A DNA stretch of 64,000 bases from Imbricaverruca yamaguchii (Eukaryota; Arthropoda; Thecostraca; Neoverrucidae): contig JAOTOL010001602.1 in the NCBI GenBank assembly GCA_034440575.1, positions 510,001 to 574,000 on the forward strand, read 5' to 3'. The stretch's first letter is position 1; every line of letters starts with the position of its first letter. Below are positions 35,719-47,425 of the stretch, one piece after another. A program made the position numbers and the translations under genes. A model generated the notes under the pieces. That model saw only the letters and a list, made by a program, of their open reading frames with translations, was not told the DNA's origin and searched no databases.

Positions 35719-37043
35719 TTAACCCGCGCCCCACTGGGAGAGGGGCAAAATCGGCCACCCCTCCGGGATTTTCGCGATAACGGAAAAACGGCGGCGCGCA
35801 GCGTTGCCAAACTTAACACCTTTTCCCCACATCATTTCCACACATTCTGTCAAATTTTGGTGTCGGAGCCTTATAAAGTCAGGTCACAGGGTCATGTCAA
35901 GTGACCTCACCTCAAACTCACATTTTGGGAGGTCTAGGCAAAGTTTTTCCGAAACGACCGGAAAACAGCGGCACGGAGGGCCACCATTTTTGTGCCCGCC
36001 TAATACCTAATCTTTTGCGCAACTCTTCTGATTTTGTTTACCCCAGGTCATCTCGGGTCACGGCTCCAGGTCACGTCAAGTGAACTCAGTATTCGAAGTA
36101 GCGTCACTCACAGAATAAGCAATCGATTGATTTAAAACTCATAGTATGTCATGAGGCCACTAGGGACTAGAATTCTGCTATTTCGGAATTTTGGTATCAG
36201 TGACCTAAGGTCGGGTCATTTCCGCTTCTCCCCATCATAAGCCTACGGGGAATATAAAAAATTGTTATTTTTCAGAGGAATGGGCCAATTTTCCCAAGAT
36301 CATGTTACCCTGCACTAGTATTGATGATCCAGTTTACATCTTTGCTTAGTGGTCCCTACAAGGTCACCTGACGTCAGCAACACGTTTTTGCTGATAACTT
36401 TTCACAGACTAACGATACAGGCGTGGAATTATCGCCATTGTGTTTGTCTCGTGAAGACGTTTTCAACGATATACAACATGAAATACCGAGGTCAACGGGT
36501 GACCTTGACTTGAAGCCAAATTTGAGACTTGGCCTAACCAGGTCATGCCATATATTGTTGAACGCCTCTCGATGAGACAAACACGATGGCGTGTGAATTG
36601 TCGCTTTATCATAATTATATAAAAAGTTATTCACGAAAAACTTTTTTCCCATAATCGCCGGTTTTGACCTTTGATGACCTTTGGAGGCTAAACTATTGAC
36701 CTGAGCCAAAATCTGATCGCACCAAACCGAAAGCATTTTTCAAGAGCCTTGTGGCGGTGTCCGTTTCTTCTTAGCTATCATAGATCCAGAGATATATTGG
36801 GGTATATGGGGGCAGATCCTGGATTTAGCCAAATTTGACCTTAGAGGGCCTCGAGTGACCTTAATATTGACCTGAGCTGACAAATTACTGACATATCTTT
36901 AAAAGATCCTGGCACGGGCTATCTAACGGTATAGGATTTTTCCTCCTACTCCCCATAGGAGCCGAGTTAGACTGGGGGTAATATTCCCCCCCCCCCCCCA
37001 GTGGGGCGCGTTCGGCTGAGGACCCCAGTGGGTCACGGGTTAT
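35719..37043 (+). mobile_element. TTAA family 3 element (single copy)
   Basis: Left end TTAACCCGCGCCCCACTGGG (35719 onward). The right end carries CCCAGTGGGGCGCG and finishes GGGTCACGGGTTAT, the inverse with the final TTAA mutated to TTAT. It is about 1.3 kb, with no transposase and many GGTCA/TGACC motifs (for example 35878-35920, 36480-36560, 36830-36880). It sits in intron 2 of the hAT-derived gene. Confidence 0.65.
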
Positions 37044-37439
37044 GCTGAGCTATCATGTTTTAAATGTGGTCACATTTCTGTTATACTGAATTAGCTGAAT
37101 GCTTTAAATAAATTATTCAGTATTACTTGTGCCAGCCAATAATAATTACCATGCAGTGGAAAGCTCAGTGGTTCCAGGCATGTGAAACAATAATTACATA
37201 AGTTGGGGGTCGCATTGCAGTTTGCAACCATGATTGATCCAAACCTTCGCAGCCATAGCCCAGGATACTTTAATGACATTTTCTGGAGTAAGGTTCTAAG
37301 CACTGCTTTGGGCCTAACTTACCTCTTATAGTAGGTATAGCATGTAATGGAGTTTAAATTCCAAATAATGAATTGAACACCTCTATGGCAATGTGAACAG
37401 TGAAACAACAATGACAAAACATAGGAGACTAAACCACAT

Positions 37440-37525
37440 CAGGATTCTTTGGCATTTGAACATGTAACATATGCTCATTGTAAGCTTAATGCCTGACCAA
37501 TTGAGCTACCCAGCTATCCTGAATA
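37440..37525 (-). mobile_element. Old tRNA-derived SINE remnant
   Basis: The minus strand shows GGGTAGCTCAATTGGTCAGG with an A box (TAGCTCAATTGG, 37497-37508) and a decayed B box (GTTCAAATGCC, 37451-37461) at tRNA-like spacing. The 3' limit is unclear and may reach about 37350. Confidence 0.55.
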
Positions 37526-37556
37526 CCCTAATGTGAAATAGAAAACAGACACATAC

Positions 37557-37679
37557 CTTCTGGTTCCATTGGGTCCACCCCATTGCCTGCTGGCTTAGGG
37601 ACATCAGGATCATCCTCTACTTCAGCTGAAGTAGGGTTGTCCAGATTGAAGGTTGGTGGCTCAGTCTCGAGCACAGTGT
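37557..37679 (-). CDS. hAT-derived gene, exon 2 (acidic linker)
   Basis: Acceptor 'tttttctttcag' and donor GAAG|GTATGT. It encodes 41 residues rich in Pro, Glu and Asp (AEVEDDPDVPKPAG), probably a disordered linker between the finger and the body. Phase 1 in and out, matching exons 1 and 3. Confidence 0.65.
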
Positions 37680-38493
37680 CTGAAAGAAAAACTAGATGGT
37701 GAAACTTTTGAGTTACCTGTGATAAATACACACATATTATTTGATAGAAAAGATATATACAGCACCTAGGTGGTTTGACTTTTGCCACGTAATGGATTTA
37801 TCACATGGAATTGAATAAAATGCCAGTCTCAGTTATGTAAATTATCTACTTGAGGCAGAAGAATTGCTATAGATTTTAGATAAATCTGTAGGCATTGATT
37901 TGCTCAAACAAATTTGGTAAATATCTATCCCATACATGACATCATAACAGGCACTTTATCAGCTGATCCATTGACCCATTTATTTTCATATATTACTACA
38001 TGATTTTTAGAAGCAGTGACCAGCTGCAGCAGTGCCAATGGGACTATATTCATAACTAACAGTAAGCAATCTGTTATCCACCTATCGCACATTTTGCACA
38101 CATTTTCCACTATTGCACACCTTCTACGGCATGGTATGGTAGCACATTATTTCATGTTTGGAGACAAGGATGGAAACACTGATGGAAGTGGAGACAAGAG
38201 ATTGTGCATGGTTCTGAAATTCGTTTTGAGACAGGTGGGAATTATGTAAGCACTGAGCAAAAACCAGGTAGTCAGGAAGAAAAACCCTTTGGTTTGTGTT
38301 TATTATCTGGTATTAAAGCAATAAAAGCACTCCTTCTCTGGTATTGGAGCAATATAACTAAAAACAGGGGCTTGCGAACCATACTGGTTAGTCCAAACCA
38401 TCTCAAGTGAGGTAAACACAAAAAACAGGGATTTCCACTTAAAATTATGAATTTCAGGACACTGGGATTGTGTGTGCTGTGTTGTGATGTATG

Positions 38494-38618
38494 CAGTGGC
38501 ACAACCAGAGGGGGGCCAAAGGGGCTATATCCTCTCTCTCAGGACACCCATAAGGGCCCCCTCTCTTGCTTCTGGAGGGTGCTATAGCGACTTTAGCCCC
38601 CTTCAGGTTGTGCCGCTG
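38494..38618. mobile_element. hAT-type MITE, 125 bp
   Basis: Imperfect terminal inverted repeats CAGTGGCACAACCAGAGGGG and CAGCGGCACAACCTGAAGGG (minus), with 8-bp flanks GATGTATG (38486-38493) and GATGCATG (38619-38626). An 8-bp duplication and CAG...CTG ends are hallmarks of the hAT superfamily. It is located in intron 1 of the hAT-derived gene. Confidence 0.8.
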
Positions 38619-39204
38619 GATGCATGTGTCAATATATGGCAATAGTTGTAAACCTGGGTTAAAAATTCAAACTATGGTTAACTTGTTAGACACAAGACAT
38701 TTTGTCTGTATTTAGGTCCATCATAGCCCAATATATCCAGCCTGATATAAACCATTGGTTTTTGGGGCACACCTACCACTACTTCCTTGGAGGAACTAGC
38801 ACATTTGTTACCTAAACAATGAAAGTTTGACCTAGGTAGGTAGGTATCTAGCTTTGTTTGCATTTCTCACATTTTAAGAGCCCAATTTGAATTCAGTGCT
38901 GGTGCCTATGACCTCCAAAATACAAGGCATTAGGGAACTCATGTGGCTGATAGGATATTTTGCATGCTTATGTTATCCCAGCACTAAATTTAATGGTCAT
39001 CCCAGTGCTGAATTTGCAAACTGAGGCAAATGAAACTTACAATGCATTATTTTCGTGCTGCTGGTGTCCATACTTGTGTAGTACGAGTGTAGCACATTTT
39101 GGAATCATAATTGATGCTTCCCTAACTAATGTCAATCACTGCCCTCCAGCCATACCAGAAGTATAATTGAAGCCAGAGTGGCTTAAATTAATTTATGCCA
39201 GCCA

Positions 39205-39224
39205 GTTTAAACCATGGTTTAAAC
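39205..39224. other. Perfect 20-bp palindrome
   Basis: GTTTAAACCATGGTTTAAAC reads the same on both strands. Related half-motifs (aactatggttaac) occur near 38670. It could be a small mobile-element end or a factor site; nothing decides. Confidence 0.6.
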
Positions 39225-39384
39225 CACCAGGTGGCTGAAATTCGCCATCCATATATTGTACGAATAGCCACCAAATGCAGTGCAATGCCTGCTGAGTAGG
39301 TACCTACACACCAAAATATATTTTCTAATTACCTTTAGGTGACTATATTTTACTCAAATGTAATTTATATACCAAGATTTTCAC

Positions 39385-39646
39385 CTGAGCGTGATGGTTG
39401 ATGATCCAGTGCTGGCTTGCAAGTCCAATCAAATCGCCTGTCAGGGCCAAAATGGCTATCTTGCAGTACTCTTAACACTGGTAGACCTGGGTGCTTGACT
39501 TTTGAATGTTTGTAAATGCTCTGTGCAGTACCTTTCCAATCGCAATGTCCACATCTACAGGATGACCTTACTCTCTTTGTCACCCTTACACCCTGGCCCT
39601 GAATAGAGTCTGTGTCTGGAGTCTGTTTCAGACCGAACCACTTCAT
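39385..39646 (-). CDS. hAT-derived gene, exon 1 (C2H2-like finger)
   Basis: ATG at 39646-39644 opens 87 codons plus one base, then CTCAG|GTGAAA. Residues about 30-52 contain CRCGHC, eleven residues, then HSKVKH, a CxxC...HxxxxH zinc-finger arrangement of the BED/C2H2 type, flanked by basic residues (VTKRVRSS), consistent with DNA binding. The end is phase 1 and completes an Asp codon with exon 2. Confidence 0.65.
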
Positions 39647-40971
<1,325 letters not shown>

Positions 40972-41130
40972 GTATACTTAGGTTACGTTTAAAGCAGCAG
41001 ACCACATCCTGCAGCGGTGGTCTATGCCGTGTTATATTCAGCTTCATTTTTAAAAGCACTGAATTAACCGAATCAGCCGTCGAATTGGCCACTAAATGTC
41101 ACATTGCACTCAGCAGGCAAATGAATACTC

Positions 41131-41955
41131 ATCAACCGCCCCTCCCCCTCACATTTTTCGCCGATAGTGAACACACGGCACGGGGCAGCGTGCCAAAATT
41201 GGGCATGCCATGTGCACATGAATTTGGCATGTTATTTCAAACTTTTGAAGTCAGGTCATCTATGGTCAACGAGTTCATCTGGGTCTCGTTAGGTAACCTC
41301 GGAAAAAAGGTAAACCAGTCGTCACGCTTTAACGGATACGGATATTTTAATGAAACTTTGAGCGTTTGACTATCTGTAAGGTTGCAACCAAACATACGAG
41401 AGGAATTTTTGATTTTTTTCTTTGTTGACAATTTATAAATCTTGAATATTTGCCTATTAGAGTTCAAGTCGAAAACTCTGGCTAAAGTAAGCATTTTTTT
41501 CGTGAGAGGAAATTGATTTCCAGCAACGTTTCTCGGTCTGCTTTGCACATTACAAAAGGAAAATTCAAGAAAACTTGAAAACTCAAAATTTTGAAATATA
41601 AAATAAAATGTGATCATTTTAGGGCCAGGAAATGTTAAGACCCTGGTCGATTTCACTGTCGTTTTCTAATTCCAACTATATATTTTCTCAAACATCCCCA
41701 AAAATATAATACCAAGACCGAAAAAGCATGATGTAAGTCGGGAAATTCTAGCCCTAGTGTGTGACGTGTGATCTAATGACGCCACTTTTGGGGTGAAATC
41801 GTGTTAGGGGTGGGGGGTGTACTCGAGCACTACTCGTCGAGCGCTTTCCGATGATAACTCCTTCGTTTCCGTGCGACGCTCAGGTTGGATTTTAGAAGAA
41901 GCTTACTATCTGCCCCCCGCAGAGACGGCGTGTGAGGATATGACCGGAGGGTTAA
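41131..41955 (+). mobile_element. TTAA family 1 element, diverged, copy B block
   Basis: Enters at 'caaccgcccctccccctcac', covers the whole body and ends 'gtgaggatatgaccggagggttaa' (TTAA 41952-41955). It is more diverged than the others. Confidence 0.7.
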
Positions 41956-42187
41956 GCTGTTTTCTACTTTTCGTTGGACGAATGCCTACATATTGAAGTG
42001 ATGCTTCAATGTCTTAAAACCGTAATTTCGACAGCTCTCGATAGAGTGCACCCAAAATGACCCTTCAAAACGGGTGACCTGACTTTGATCTCGTCTGGAT
42101 TGAAATATTTACATGTGTACCCTAAATCTGGGTACTCATGCAAATAATAACACCAAGAGATTAACTAGCTAGATATTAGAAGATCTG

Positions 42188-42712
42188 TCAATTTGGGGCG
42201 GGATTGCGCGACGCGTTCGGGGGCAATCCTGAAGAAAAAAAACATGACAGCCGTGCCGAGTCTAATTTTCCCTGTCCATCACCAGTCATTTCTAGGGAGT
42301 GGTTCAATGAGGGAGAAATGCCGAGGGGTGGCAACCTTCCTCCGTTGATGGGAAGGCTGGCGCTGTATTCGTTATAGGCGAAGTTTAAGTCTAGTTCTTT
42401 AAAAAAAATTGCCCTCGGTAACATAGATTCACAGGACGCATCGCATCTTCGTAACCGGTCCAACTCTTCACAGGTTCGGGAAATGCGTGCATCCAGTTGC
42501 CATTCATTGGCGGGCATTTCATATATTTCAGCACCAATGACGGGTGTGTCAACGGAAACCATGCGGAGAACAACGCTGAGGAAGCGTCTAACAACATCGG
42601 GCAACAGGTAACAGTGCGGCGGGGCCGAGTCGGCTTCCGATGCGGACGGCTGGCTGGTGTAGGCGTCCCACTGCGGCGGAAAAGGGCCCAAATGGCCGCC
42701 GGCAGGCAGCAA
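42188..42712 (-). CDS. 174-codon open frame, unrecognised
   Basis: An uninterrupted minus-strand frame starting MLPAGGHLGPFPPQWD and including VIGAEIYEMPANEW and EELDRLRR. It straddles the boundary between copy-B-only sequence and duplicated sequence (from about 42660). The first 17 or so codons lie in the duplicated part and the rest is unique. Composition looks protein-like, but no domain is recognised and no splice context is convincing. Confidence 0.25.
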   Translation of the reverse strand: MLPAGGHLGPFPPQWDAYTSQPSASEADSAPPHCYLLPDVVRRFLSVVLRMVSVDTPVIGAEIYEMPANEWQLDARISRTCEELDRLRRCDASCESMLPRAIFFKELDLNFAYNEYSASLPINGGRLPPLGISPSLNHSLEMTGDGQGKLDSARLSCFFSSGLPPNASRNPAPN

Positions 42713-43400
42713 CTAGCCGCACATGGGGAAGAAGCTGGCGCCGCCTAGTGTGCAGGCCACACTTAGTGACACCGTGACGCCGTAGGTGGTGACGAAGCTC
42801 ACAGACGTAACGGTGGTTCGGATGATCGACCAAGACGTGATGATGAGCCGATCCTCCCTGTGGATGACACCCGATGTCGCGTCAAGACGCCGACACCATT
42901 ATATCAAACATGTGTAGCGTATTCCAATCGCGCTAGAATGCCACATGATCAACGGTCCAATGGGAGATGGTTAGCTCACAAGGTTTGTGGAGGTCAGGGC
43001 ATATGCTAAGTATTTTTCAACAAACCTACGTCCGAAAATGTTTGATTGTAGTGTAAAGAACGCAGCCTTACTTGCAACGAAGATACACTGATTCCCGAGA
43101 TTAAGGAATCATATATGGTTCACGGAACCGTCGCCCGCAACCTGAAAAGGTATTCCTGTCTCTGAAAATGGATTCCCACGTGCGGAAAAGCCGGATTGAG
43201 CAGAATGTTATATTGAACATTTGATAGCCGTATTGGTGAGTTACTAAATGGAGATGGGCATATCAGTCCGTGGTAAGAAAAAAAATGATCTTTGGAACAC
43301 TTTTATTATTATTTTGTATTAAGTGGTTGAAGTAATCTATTGTAAGAAGGATAAAGGAGAGTCGCAGTACATATAGTTAAGTATATGATGCTCAACTATG
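42660..43400. other. Duplicated non-coding segment
   Basis: Counterpart of 3915-4636; leads into the long 13-bp array. Confidence 0.5.
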
Positions 43401-45085
43401 GACCGGGGAATTGGAACGGGGAAGGGGACCGGGGAAGGGGACCGGGGAAGTGGACCGTGGAAGGGGACCGGGGAAGGGGACCGGGGAAGGGGACCGGGGA
43501 AGGGGACCGGGGAAGGGGACCGGGGAAGGGGACCGGGGAAGGGGACCGGGGAAGGGGACCGGGGAAGGGGACCGGGGAAGGGGACCGGGGAAGGGGACCG
43601 GGGAAGGGGACCGGGGAAGGGGACCGGGGAAGGGGACCGGGGAAGGGGACCGGGGAAGGGGACCGGGGAAGGGGACCGGGGAAGGGGACCGGGGAAGGGG
43701 ACCGGGGAAGGGGACCGGGGAAGGGGACCGGGGAAGGGGACCGGGGAAGGGGACCGGGGAAGGGGACCGGGGAAGGGGACCGGGGAAGGGGACCGGGGAA
43801 GGGGACCGGGGAAGGGGACCGGGGAAGGGGACCGGGGAAGGGGACCGGGGAAGGGGACCGGGGAAGGGACCGGGGAAGGGGACCGGGGAAGGGGGACCGG
43901 GGAAGGGGACCGGGGAAGGGGACCGGGGAAGGGGACCGGGGAAGGGGACCGGGGAAGGGGACCGGGGAAGGGGACCGGGGAAGGGGACCGGGGAAGGGGA
44001 CCGGGGAAGGGGACCGGGGAAGGGGACCGGGGAAGGGGACCGGGGAAGGGGACCGGGGAAGGGGACCGGGGAAGGGGACCGGGGAAGGGGACCGGGGAAG
44101 GGGACCGGGGAAGGGGACCGGGGAAGGGGACCGGGGAAGGGGACCGGGGAAGGGGACCGGGCAAGGGGACCGGGCAAGGGGACCGGGCAAGGGGACCGGG
44201 CAAGGGGACCGGGTAAGGGGACCGGGCAAGGGGACCGGGCAAGGGGACCGGGCAAGGGGACCGGGCAAGGGGACCGGGCAAGGGGACCGGGCAAGGGGAC
44301 CGGTCAAGGGGACCGGTCAAGGGGACCGGTCAAGGGGACCGGTCAAGGGGACCGGTCAAGGGGACCGGGTAAGGGGACCGGGTAAGGGGACCGGGTAAGG
44401 GGACCGGGGAAGGGGACCGGGGAAGGGGACCGGGGAAGGGGACCGGGGAAGGGGACCGGGGAAGGGGACCGGGGAAGGGGACCGGGGAAGGGGACCGGGG
44501 AAGGGGACGGGGGAGGGGGACCGGGGAAGGGACCGGGGAAGGGGACCGGGGAAGGGGACCGGGGAAGGGGACCGGGGAAGGGGACCGGGGAAGGGGGGGA
44601 AGGGGACCGGGGAAGGGGACCGGGGAAGGGGACCGGGGAAGGGGACCGGGGAAGGGGACCGGGGAAGGGGACCGGGGAAGGGGACCCGGGAAGGGGACCG
44701 GGGAAGGGGACCGGGGAAGGGGACCTGGGAAGGGGACCGGGGAAGGGGACCGGGGAAGGGGACCGGGGAATGGGACCGGGGAAGCGGACCGGGGAAGCGG
44801 ACCGGGGAAGGGGACCGGGGAAGGGGACCGGGGAAGGGGACCGTGGAAGGGGACCGGGGAAGGGGACCGGGGAAGGGGACCGGGGAAGGGGACCGGGGAA
44901 GGGGACCGGGGAAGGGGACCGGGGAAGGGGACCGGGGAAGGGGACCGGGGAAGGGGACTGGGGAAGGGGACCGGGGAAGGAGACCGGGAAGGGGACCGGG
45001 AAGGGGACCGGGGAAGGGGACCGGGGAAGGGGGACCGGGGAAGGGGCCCGGGGAGGGGACCTGGAAAGGGGACCGGGGTAAGGGA
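43401..45085 (+). repeat. 13-bp G-rich minisatellite, about 130 units (copy B)
   Basis: Tandem ACCGGGGAAGGGG. Every unit supplies two G4 runs with 2- and 3-base loops, an ideal G-quadruplex arrangement on the plus strand (C-rich i-motif type on minus). Variant units are clustered: GGGCAA about 44157-44290, GGTCAA about 44295-44360, GGGTAA about 44365-44400. All frames stay open because 13 is not a multiple of 3 and the unit has no stops; these frames are not called as genes. Confidence 0.97.
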
Positions 45086-45265
45086 CGAGGAAGAGGAACC
45101 AGAAAGGGATACCTCGGATGTCGCCAGGGAAAGGTAGTCGAGGAAGAGGGTAGGAGAACTGGATCAGGTAATGAATAAAGGGAGAAGAGAGCAGGACCGG
45201 TCACCTAAAGCTAGGTCTGCTTAGCTCAGGCCAGAGCCTCTTACATTAGGTTATATTAGGTTAGA

Positions 45266-45341
45266 TTAACACGCGCCCTGGAGGGGTGGGAGGGGGATGC
45301 GAAATGCACCCACCCCAGGTTTTTACAGTGCGTGTGCTAAG
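45266..45341 (+). mobile_element. TTAA family 2, internal-deletion derivative
   Basis: TTAACACGCGCCCTGGAGGGG followed within 50 bp by 'acagtgcgtgtgctaag', a worn right end. It occupies the orthologous position of the 942-bp element at 4938-5879. Confidence 0.65.
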
Positions 45342-45382
45342 TTACGTTAGGTTAGCTTAGGTTAGGCTATGTTAGGTTATGC
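45341..45382 (+). repeat. Interstitial TTAGG-like array
   Basis: Same degenerate TTAGG series as 5876-5920, adjacent to the orthologous TTAA element. Confidence 0.55.
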
Positions 45383-45839
45383 ACCTTTACGACTTTGAAC
45401 ACATCAACATTGCGGGGGTTGGCGTGTATCTTGCCTAATGTATATCGTTATGTAGCTCTCGCTAAGATTGGCGTTGCAATGTGCCAACGAAGCAAACATT
45501 TTCATGACGACGCAGGGCTGACTACCATGCTATTCCCCGTTCGCGGCACCTCATCTCTCCGTGCAATAGATGCTACCATGAAAAGCTATCTGTATGTCAT
45601 AAGCATAAGAGGCCAAGAGGTTGGTGTGGAAGGAAGAAAGCTTCTGCATCCCGACCGGTGAAAACATCAAAGCCTCTCCGTGTGGCTGAAGAGAATGTAC
45701 CTTCAGATGTTTTGACAGCATGACCGCAGCGAGGGGTGAGGATGGTAGGGTGGGGTGCGGTTGTCACTAGGTCTAGGGTCTTCATCTAATCTGGTGAACT
45801 TGTGCTTTCTGAAACTCTAACCATACTATGTTTGACAAT

Positions 45840-46685
45840 TTAACCCGTCCCGTCTCCGTGGGGGGGGGGGTCTTCACCCTCAGGTTTTTCGCGGATAGCG
45901 CACGAACGGAGCGCGGCAGCGCGCCCAAATTTGGCATATATTTTCCCACATAACTTTGACATGCTGATTAAAACTTTTTAGGTCAGATCATCTAGAGTCA
46001 ACGAGTTAGTCACGGTTAAGTGAGGTCACCTCCAAAAAAGGTCAACCAGTCCGCACGCTTTAACGGATGCAGGTATTTTAATAAAACTTTCAGAGTTTGC
46101 TTATCTGTATGAATGCAACAAAACGTACGAGATAAATTTTTCTTTTTTTCCTTTTTAACTATATATAAATTTTGCGTATTTGCCAACTTGCAGTTCAAAT
46201 TGAGGATTCTGTCTAAAGTAAGTATTTTTTATTAGTGCAAGTTGACTTCCAACAACGTTTCACGGTCCGCTCTACCCATCGGAAAGGAAAATTTAAGAAA
46301 ACTTGAAAATAATTTGTTTCTTCAAATTTCAAAGAAATACAATTTTTATTTTTCGGGCCCCCAAAACATCATAGCCCTGGTCGATGTCGCTGTCATTTTC
46401 CCATTCCAAATATTTTTATTTTCTTCATATATCCCCAAAATGAACTCCCCAGTGTAAAAAACATAATGGAAGTCGTTAAAAGTCTTGAAAATATAGCCAC
46501 CCTGATGACGTATTTTGGGGGAAATTGTTTTGGAGGGCGGACCCGGACCCTACTCGTCGAGTGGTTTCCGATGACACCTCGTTCGTTTTCGTGCGATGCT
46601 TAGTTTGGATTTTAGAGGGGGTCTTCAACCGCCCACCCCCCGAGACGGCGTGGGAAGATTTGACCGGAAAGACGTCGCGGGTTAA
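45840..46685 (+). mobile_element. TTAA family 1 element, full length
   Basis: TTAA at 45840-45843 and 46682-46685. Orthologue of 6378-7231 at the same flanks, so it inserted before the duplication. Confidence 0.85.
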
Positions 46686-47425
46686 AGCATGTCGTGCCTT
46701 TCGATTGCCCTACTAAGACGTATCGAACTTTTAGTTGATTTCCAGCCAGACCATCGGATGCACATCATACATGCATGAGCTTTCATGAGTTATACATTTA
46801 CACTGTCATTCATTAGCGTAAGGGGTTCATCGATATCGTGAGCTTACTTTGTGGGAACTAGTTCTCCGCTCTCAGATGCATCACGAACAGATGAGCTTAT
46901 TTCTGGAAGAAGTTTCGACTGATTGGGTCTGCAAAACAGGCATAGGAGTCAGGCGAACATCGTCGGTACAGTTCCAGGTGTTCAAGTTCAAGCGTGTTCA
47001 ATCGTCAGGTAAACACAGCCAGTAATATACAAGGCAGGTGCATGGGCCAAATGAAAGTGATCATGAAACAAACAGGAAATCAGTCGGTGGTCACATCGGC
47101 AGCCGTTGTCACCTGTACGCTGTTTGGTTCCTGTTCCGACGCTTCATTGAACCTGCATGATCCACTAAGGTGATTCACATTTTCACTATTTCAAGCTAGT
47201 CGCAACCTATTATGCAAATTGTTTCAGGTATTCATTGCTGATTGGTTCTACATGAAATCTATGCAGATAATATTTAATCCCAGAGTAAGACATGGTACAA
47301 TATTGTCTCCGTTGATATGGTCGTTTCGCTCATGGTCCCGGAGCTAAGTAAGGTTAATGTTCGGTTATTGGCTCTAACAGTTCCTATTTTTGTCGTAATA
47401 GCACGATGGTTGTCACATCCATGTC
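46686..47425. other. Duplicated sequence, no gene seen
   Basis: Colinear with 7232-7969. Confidence 0.5.

Larger units (their letters stand above)
29706..39646 (-). pseudogene. hAT-transposase-derived zinc-finger gene, five exons, two frame changes
   Basis: Five minus-strand exons (39646-39385, 37679-37557, 33109-31748, 31082-30790, 30395-29706) join with matching phases (1,1,1,0) and consensus GT/AG sites, totalling 2730 nt or 910 codons including the stop. The N-terminus carries a C2H2-like finger. The middle resembles hAT transposases (LVADKV, CTDGQYHGADVP, LWDGAHLLDLA, WSETRF). The C-terminus resembles the hAT dimerisation region (ESMASAVKNVFGMTSSRVLS). Exon 3 needs two frame changes (near 32708 and 31935) that cancel, so this is a decaying gene or one with two base-call errors. 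Introns and a single finger exon suggest a host-type hAT-derived gene rather than a compact transposon. It occurs only in the copy B block. Relatives may include ZNF862/KIAA1586-type proteins (inference). Confidence 0.7.

Noticed and set aside
43337..45204. Six overlapping frames of 270-340 residues rich in Gly-Pro-Lys or Pro-Ser-Arg
   Set aside because: Produced by the 13-bp unit, which has no stop in any frame. Frames shift at every unit-length variant, and the orthologous array in A has only about ten units.
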